A stretch of 64,000 bases of DNA from Candidatus Latescibacterota bacterium (GTDB lineage: Bacteria; Latescibacterota; UBA2968; UBA8231), in assembly GCA_021295675.1 (NCBI GenBank), contig JAGWBY010000013.1, forward strand, positions 16,663 through 80,662, written 5' to 3'. Under the pieces are notes generated by a model. That model ran no database searches, had not been told where the DNA came from, and saw only the letters and a program-made list of their open reading frames with translations. Positions 61,228 through 64,000 of the stretch are shown one piece after another. Position 1 is the stretch's first letter. Each line of letters opens with the position of its first letter. A program made the translations under genes and the position numbers.

Positions 61228-61301
61228 GGGGGCGTAGTTCAGTTGGTTAGAACGTCGGCCTGTCACGCCGAAGGTCGCGAGTTCGAGTCTCGTCGTCCCC
61301 G
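61228..61301 (+). tRNA. tRNA-Asp (anticodon GTC)
   Basis: Cloverleaf of 74 nt: acceptor stem GGGGGCG/CGTCCCC, D stem GTTC/GAAC, anticodon stem TCGGC/GCCGA with loop CTGTCAC (anticodon GTC at 61262-61264), T stem GCGAG/CTCGT with TTCGAGT loop, discriminator G. The CCA end is not encoded. Confidence 0.97.
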
Positions 61302-61367
61302 CCTTTGCGCGGTTGAGGAGCTTTTCTTTTGTCAATTTCTACTTCTCACATGCGAGAAAGGTAAAAA

Positions 61368-61943
61368 ATGCAAGATCGCATCCGCGAAATCCTAAGCTGG
61401 TATGGCAGCGACAACCCCGGCACCTTGACCAACTTGGCGCGTCTGCTCAACCACGGCGCGCTCGGCGGCACGGGCAAGCTAGTCATTCTACCCGTAGATC
61501 AGGGCGTCGAGCACGGCCCCGGACGCAGCTTCGCCCCCAACCCGCCCGCGTACGATCCGCGCTATCACTTTGAGCTGGCCATAGACGCTGGCCTCAGTGC
61601 ATACGCCGCCCCGCTCGGGTTCCTCGAAGCTGGCGCGCGCGACTACGCCGGCGATCTGCCGCTGATCCTCAAACTCAACAACCGCGAAAACCTCCACTCC
61701 GACGCAGACCCCACTCAGTCGCTCACCGGCTCCATCGCCGCTGCCCTGCGCTTGGGTTGCGTTGGCATCGGCTACACGGTCTATCCGGGTTCGGCCCTGC
61801 GGCAGGAGATGTACGAAAAGCTGCAAGCCTTGGCCGAAGAGGCCAAGCGGTACGGTTTGGTGGTGGTGGTCTGGTCTTATCCGCGCGGCACGGACTTGAG
61901 CAAGGACGGAGAAACCGCGCCGCTCAAATCGCCGCCCAGTTAG
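61368..61943 (+). CDS. Class I fructose-bisphosphate aldolase, N-terminal part
   Basis: Starts at ATG 61368 with GAAAGG upstream. A TIM-barrel aldolase of the archaeal/DhnA-like class I type: VILPVDQGVEHGPGRSFAPNP, DAGLSAYAAPLGFLEAGA, LILKLNNRENLHS, LGCVGIGYTVYPGS and VVVVWSYPRG. After GETA (about 61916-61922) the frame changes; the family continues LDVxAYAAQIAA. About 19 nt would be missing. Confidence 0.88.
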   Translation: MQDRIREILSWYGSDNPGTLTNLARLLNHGALGGTGKLVILPVDQGVEHGPGRSFAPNPPAYDPRYHFELAIDAGLSAYAAPLGFLEAGARDYAGDLPLILKLNNRENLHSDADPTQSLTGSIAAALRLGCVGIGYTVYPGSALRQEMYEKLQALAEEAKRYGLVVVVWSYPRGTDLSKDGETAPLKSPPS

Positions 61944-62263
61944 GGGCCCATGTCATCAAGGTCAAACCGCCGACGGCTCACATTGAGCAGGACGAGGCCC
62001 GCAAGGCGTATGCGGATGTGCCGGCTAGCACCTTGGCCGAGTGCGTGAGCCACGTGGTGCAATCGGCTTTTAACGGGCGGCGCGTGGTGATCTTTTCTGG
62101 CGGTGCAGCCAAGGGTGAAGAGGAAATTATCGAGGAGATCACCGGTATCCGCGATGGCGGCGGCTTTGGCTCCATCATCGGCCGCAACGCCTTCCAGCGC
62201 GAGCGCGAAGGAGCACTAGCCTTGCTCAAAAGCGTCATCGAGATTTACGCTGATAAGCAATAG
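61922..62263 (+). CDS. Class I fructose-bisphosphate aldolase, C-terminal part (frameshifted)
   Basis: Begins AQIAAQLGAHVIKVKPP, which includes the Schiff-base-type lysine region, then VIFSGGAAKGEEEIIEEITGIRDGGGFGSIIGRNAFQR, the phosphate-binding end of the barrel. No own start or ribosome-binding site; it completes 61368-61943. Confidence 0.85.
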   Translation, partial: AQIAAQLGAHVIKVKPPTAHIEQDEARKAYADVPASTLAECVSHVVQSAFNGRRVVIFSGGAAKGEEEIIEEITGIRDGGGFGSIIGRNAFQREREGALALLKSVIEIYADKQ

Positions 62264-62290
62264 CGCATCTCCAAATACGCAGAAATTCTC

Positions 62291-62890
62291 ATGTACATCA
62301 CCGTCGCTACGTACAAAGAACAGGGCTTCCTGATCGTCGAGAACTTCCTTACTAAAGACGAGCAGCAAGCCGCGCTCGATGGCTTCTTCACCCATTTCGC
62401 CCCGCCCTATGACCAGTATCTAGCCAACGACCGGCGCAACGACACCCCGCAGCAAATACTCTTCCCTTGGGATCACTCCGGCCTCAATCGCGTCACCGTC
62501 CATCCCGATCTGATCGACGCGGCCGAGCGCGTCTTAGGCACGCGCGAGATCCGCCTCTGCGAGGGGCACTTGGGAATGAAATACGCCGGCGAGGAATACG
62601 GAACCAATTTTCACATCGACTACGGCAACAACACACTGGGGCCGATCATCGAGCCAGACGATTTTATGAACTTGGTCTGTTTCTACTGCTTCGACGATGT
62701 GGAGGAAGGCATGGCCCCGATCCGCATGGTGCCCAATGGCTGCTCCGACGCGGAAGCCGTGCCGATGATCGTCCCCGGCGGCTCGGTGTGCCTCTACAGC
62801 GTCTTCACCCGCCACGCTGCGCCCGGTCATGTGGGTGGGCTTTACCCGCAAGGATCGCCCTTGGGACGGCGGTCGCACCTTCACGTATAA
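62291..62890 (+). CDS. Phytanoyl-CoA dioxygenase family protein, N-terminal part
   Basis: Fe(II)/2-oxoglutarate-dependent dioxygenase (PhyH-like). ATG 62291. Features: YKEQGFLIVENFLTKDEQQAAL, CEGHLGMKYAGEEYGTNFHIDYGNNTLG (iron-binding H-x-D at about residues 106-108), VPGGSVCLYSVFTRHAA (distal His). After HAA (62816-62823) the frame is lost, where relatives have a short segment before RPVMW. Substrate unknown. Confidence 0.85.
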   Translation: MYITVATYKEQGFLIVENFLTKDEQQAALDGFFTHFAPPYDQYLANDRRNDTPQQILFPWDHSGLNRVTVHPDLIDAAERVLGTREIRLCEGHLGMKYAGEEYGTNFHIDYGNNTLGPIIEPDDFMNLVCFYCFDDVEEGMAPIRMVPNGCSDAEAVPMIVPGGSVCLYSVFTRHAAPGHVGGLYPQGSPLGRRSHLHV

Positions 62891-63065
62891 AAGCGGTGCC
62901 CAAGGTGCCGCCATGAATCGCTTCATGGCCGAAGCCACCCCGCGCCAGCGCGAACTGCTGGGCTTCCCGCCGCCGGGCGACGCGCTGTGGACGGAAGAAT
63001 TTATCGCGGGGATGGCGACGCGGTATCCGGGATTCGACGCGGAACCGTATTACGCGGCTAAATAA
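62829..63065 (+). CDS. Phytanoyl-CoA dioxygenase family protein, C-terminal part (frameshifted)
   Basis: MWVGFTRKDRPWDGGRTFTYKSG, followed by ATPRQRELLGFPPPGDALWTEE and a normal end, completes the PhyH-like protein at 62291. RPVMW just upstream is in this frame, so the real junction lies before 62829. Confidence 0.82.
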   Translation: MWVGFTRKDRPWDGGRTFTYKSGAQGAAMNRFMAEATPRQRELLGFPPPGDALWTEEFIAGMATRYPGFDAEPYYAAK

Positions 63066-63071
63066 AGAATA

Positions 63072-64000
63072 CTACACGCCGTGCAGTTCCAGCTCGTCTT
63101 TGTGGTGGCAGGCGGCCAGATGCGACTCGCCTTTCAGCGCGGGCATCTGCTGACTGCACAGGTCGCTTTGGTAGCGGCAGCGCGGCGCGAACGCGCACCC
63201 TTGGTCGTCGGTCGGCGTTGGCTCGCCCGCCTCGCTGGCGTCTTCGTCTTCTTCCATCCACGAGGCGTGGGGGTCGGGCGCGGGTGCGGCCTCTAGCAAC
63301 ATGGCCGTATAGGGATGCTGCGGTTGGGTAAAGAGGGCTTCGGTTGCGGCCTGTTCGACGATCCGGCCTTGGTACATGACGGCCACTTCATCGCAGAGAT
63401 AGCGCACCACGCTCAGGTCGTGGGCGATAAAGAGCAAGGTGAGGTCGAGGTCGGTCTGCAATTGGCGGAGTAAGTTGAGAATTTGCGCTTGCACGCTGAC
63501 GTCTAGTGCGGAGACCGGCTCGTCGGCGACGATGAGCGATGGGCTCAAGGCCAAGGCGCGGGCAATGCCGATCCGCTGCCGCTGACCGCCGGAGAAGGCG
63601 TGCGGATAGCGGCGCGCGTATCTGGGGTCGAGTCCCACTCGCTCCATCAGTTCGCCCACGCGCGCGTGGCTGTCGCGCGCCGACCAGCCATAAGACCGGA
63701 GCGGCTCGGCGATTAGATCGCGCACGGGCATTCGCGGATTTAGGGACGAGTACGGGTCTTGGAAGATCATCTGCATCTGCCGACGCGCTTGGACGACTTG
63801 GCGGCGACCGAGCTGGGCCATATCGACGACCTGCCCGTCCTGTTGGCGAAAGAGGATCTCTCCCTCGGTTGGGTCTAGAGCGCGGAGAATCATCCGCCCG
63901 GTGGTGGTCTTGCCGCAGCCGCTCTCGCCGACCAGCCCCAAAATTTTGCCTTGAGCGAGCGCGAAGCTCACGCCATCTACGGCCTTTATCCAACCCGTCT
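63072..64000 (-). CDS. Oligopeptide/dipeptide ABC transporter ATP-binding protein (OppF/DppF type), N-terminus beyond window
   Basis: The frame is open to the right window edge ([11 protein letters not shown]...), so the start is missing. Walker [14 protein letters not shown]-loop [17 protein letters not shown], signature [15 protein letters not shown], Walker [13 protein letters not shown] and H-loop FIAHDLSVV are intact. The C-terminal oligopeptide domain has HPYT and a Cys-rich [17 protein letters not shown] typical of OppF/DppF. Powers peptide uptake. Confidence 0.93.
   Translation of the reverse strand, partial: TGWIKAVDGVSFALAQGKILGLVGESGCGKTTTGRMILRALDPTEGEILFRQQDGQVVDMAQLGRRQVVQARRQMQMIFQDPYSSLNPRMPVRDLIAEPLRSYGWSARDSHARVGELMERVGLDPRYARRYPHAFSGGQRQRIGIARALALSPSLIVADEPVSALDVSVQAQILNLLRQLQTDLDLTLLFIAHDLSVVRYLCDEVAVMYQGRIVEQAATEALFTQPQHPYTAMLLEAAPAPDPHASWMEEDEDASEAGEPTPTDDQGCAFAPRCRYQSDLCSQQMPALKGESHLAACHHKDELELHGV

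Noticed and set aside
16338..63065. Programmed ribosomal frameshifting as the cause of the split genes
   Set aside because: No slippery heptamers seen at the junctions, and conserved residues are missing, which frameshifting could not restore.

Overview
The window is GC-rich, densely coding DNA from a Gram-negative bacterium. It encodes LPS export (lptF, lptG), a SprA-type outer-membrane translocon of the type IX secretion system (T9SS), secreted proteins with T9SS/FlgD-like C-terminal tails, competence/pilus genes, and several families common in uncultured FCB-group lineages (M16C protease, phytanoyl-CoA dioxygenase, Gfo/Idh/MocA oxidoreductase, TMTC-like glycosyltransferases). A Latescibacterota-like member of the FCB superphylum fits best; that placement is inference, as no rRNA is present.

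Layout. 1-15981 (minus strand): a surface-protein operon or array. It holds four FG-GAP/VCBS paralogs, a thioredoxin-like protein carrying the same leader peptide, two paralogous discoidin-like proteins with a TPNGDG-type tail, and the start of another secreted protein. 16038-16293: candidate promoter, terminator and small repeats. 16338-21567 (minus): presequence-type protease, anmK, D-threonine-aldolase-like enzyme. 21718-22961 (plus): sugar isomerase-like gene and gtrA-like gene, followed by a MITE-like element with a 7-bp target duplication. 23163-32956 (plus): five GT-C-type membrane glycosyltransferases, the last two with TPR tails. 32888-33905: a higBA toxin-antitoxin module between ~190-bp direct repeats. 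33780-37422: a secreted protein, and feoA-feoB plus a small membrane protein. 37457-47766 (minus): dprA, coaD, pilN/O-like, pilM-like, comEA and sprA. 48245-50603 (plus): lptF-lptG. 50662-53624 (minus): helical-repeat protein, lipoprotein, selA. 53741-55699: LysM amidase. 56224-58055 (minus): Gfo/Idh/MocA and SDR genes. 58187-63065 (plus): ATP-grasp-like protein, larE, def, tRNA-Asp, class I aldolase, phytanoyl-CoA dioxygenase. 63072-64000 (minus): an oligopeptide ABC ATPase cut by the window edge.

Functional picture. The T9SS translocon sprA and at least six tail-bearing proteins are in the same window, so the left array probably encodes T9SS cargo for the cell surface. The GT-C cluster suggests glycosylation of exported proteins or polymers.

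Most unusual observation. At least a dozen genes that are otherwise clean and well conserved each lack a short internal segment, estimated at about 19-24 nt where family or internal repeats allow an estimate. The loss falls in a conserved core, either causing a frameshift (PreP, isomerase, TPR-glycosyltransferase 1, FeoB, SDR, LarE, aldolase, PhyH, probably SprA) or staying in frame (AnmK, LysM repeat 4, TPR-glycosyltransferase 2). The flanking sequence shows no other decay. Either this is a systematic assembly artefact (for example contig stitching that trims a k-mer-sized overlap) or it reflects an unrecognised deletion process; raw reads would decide.
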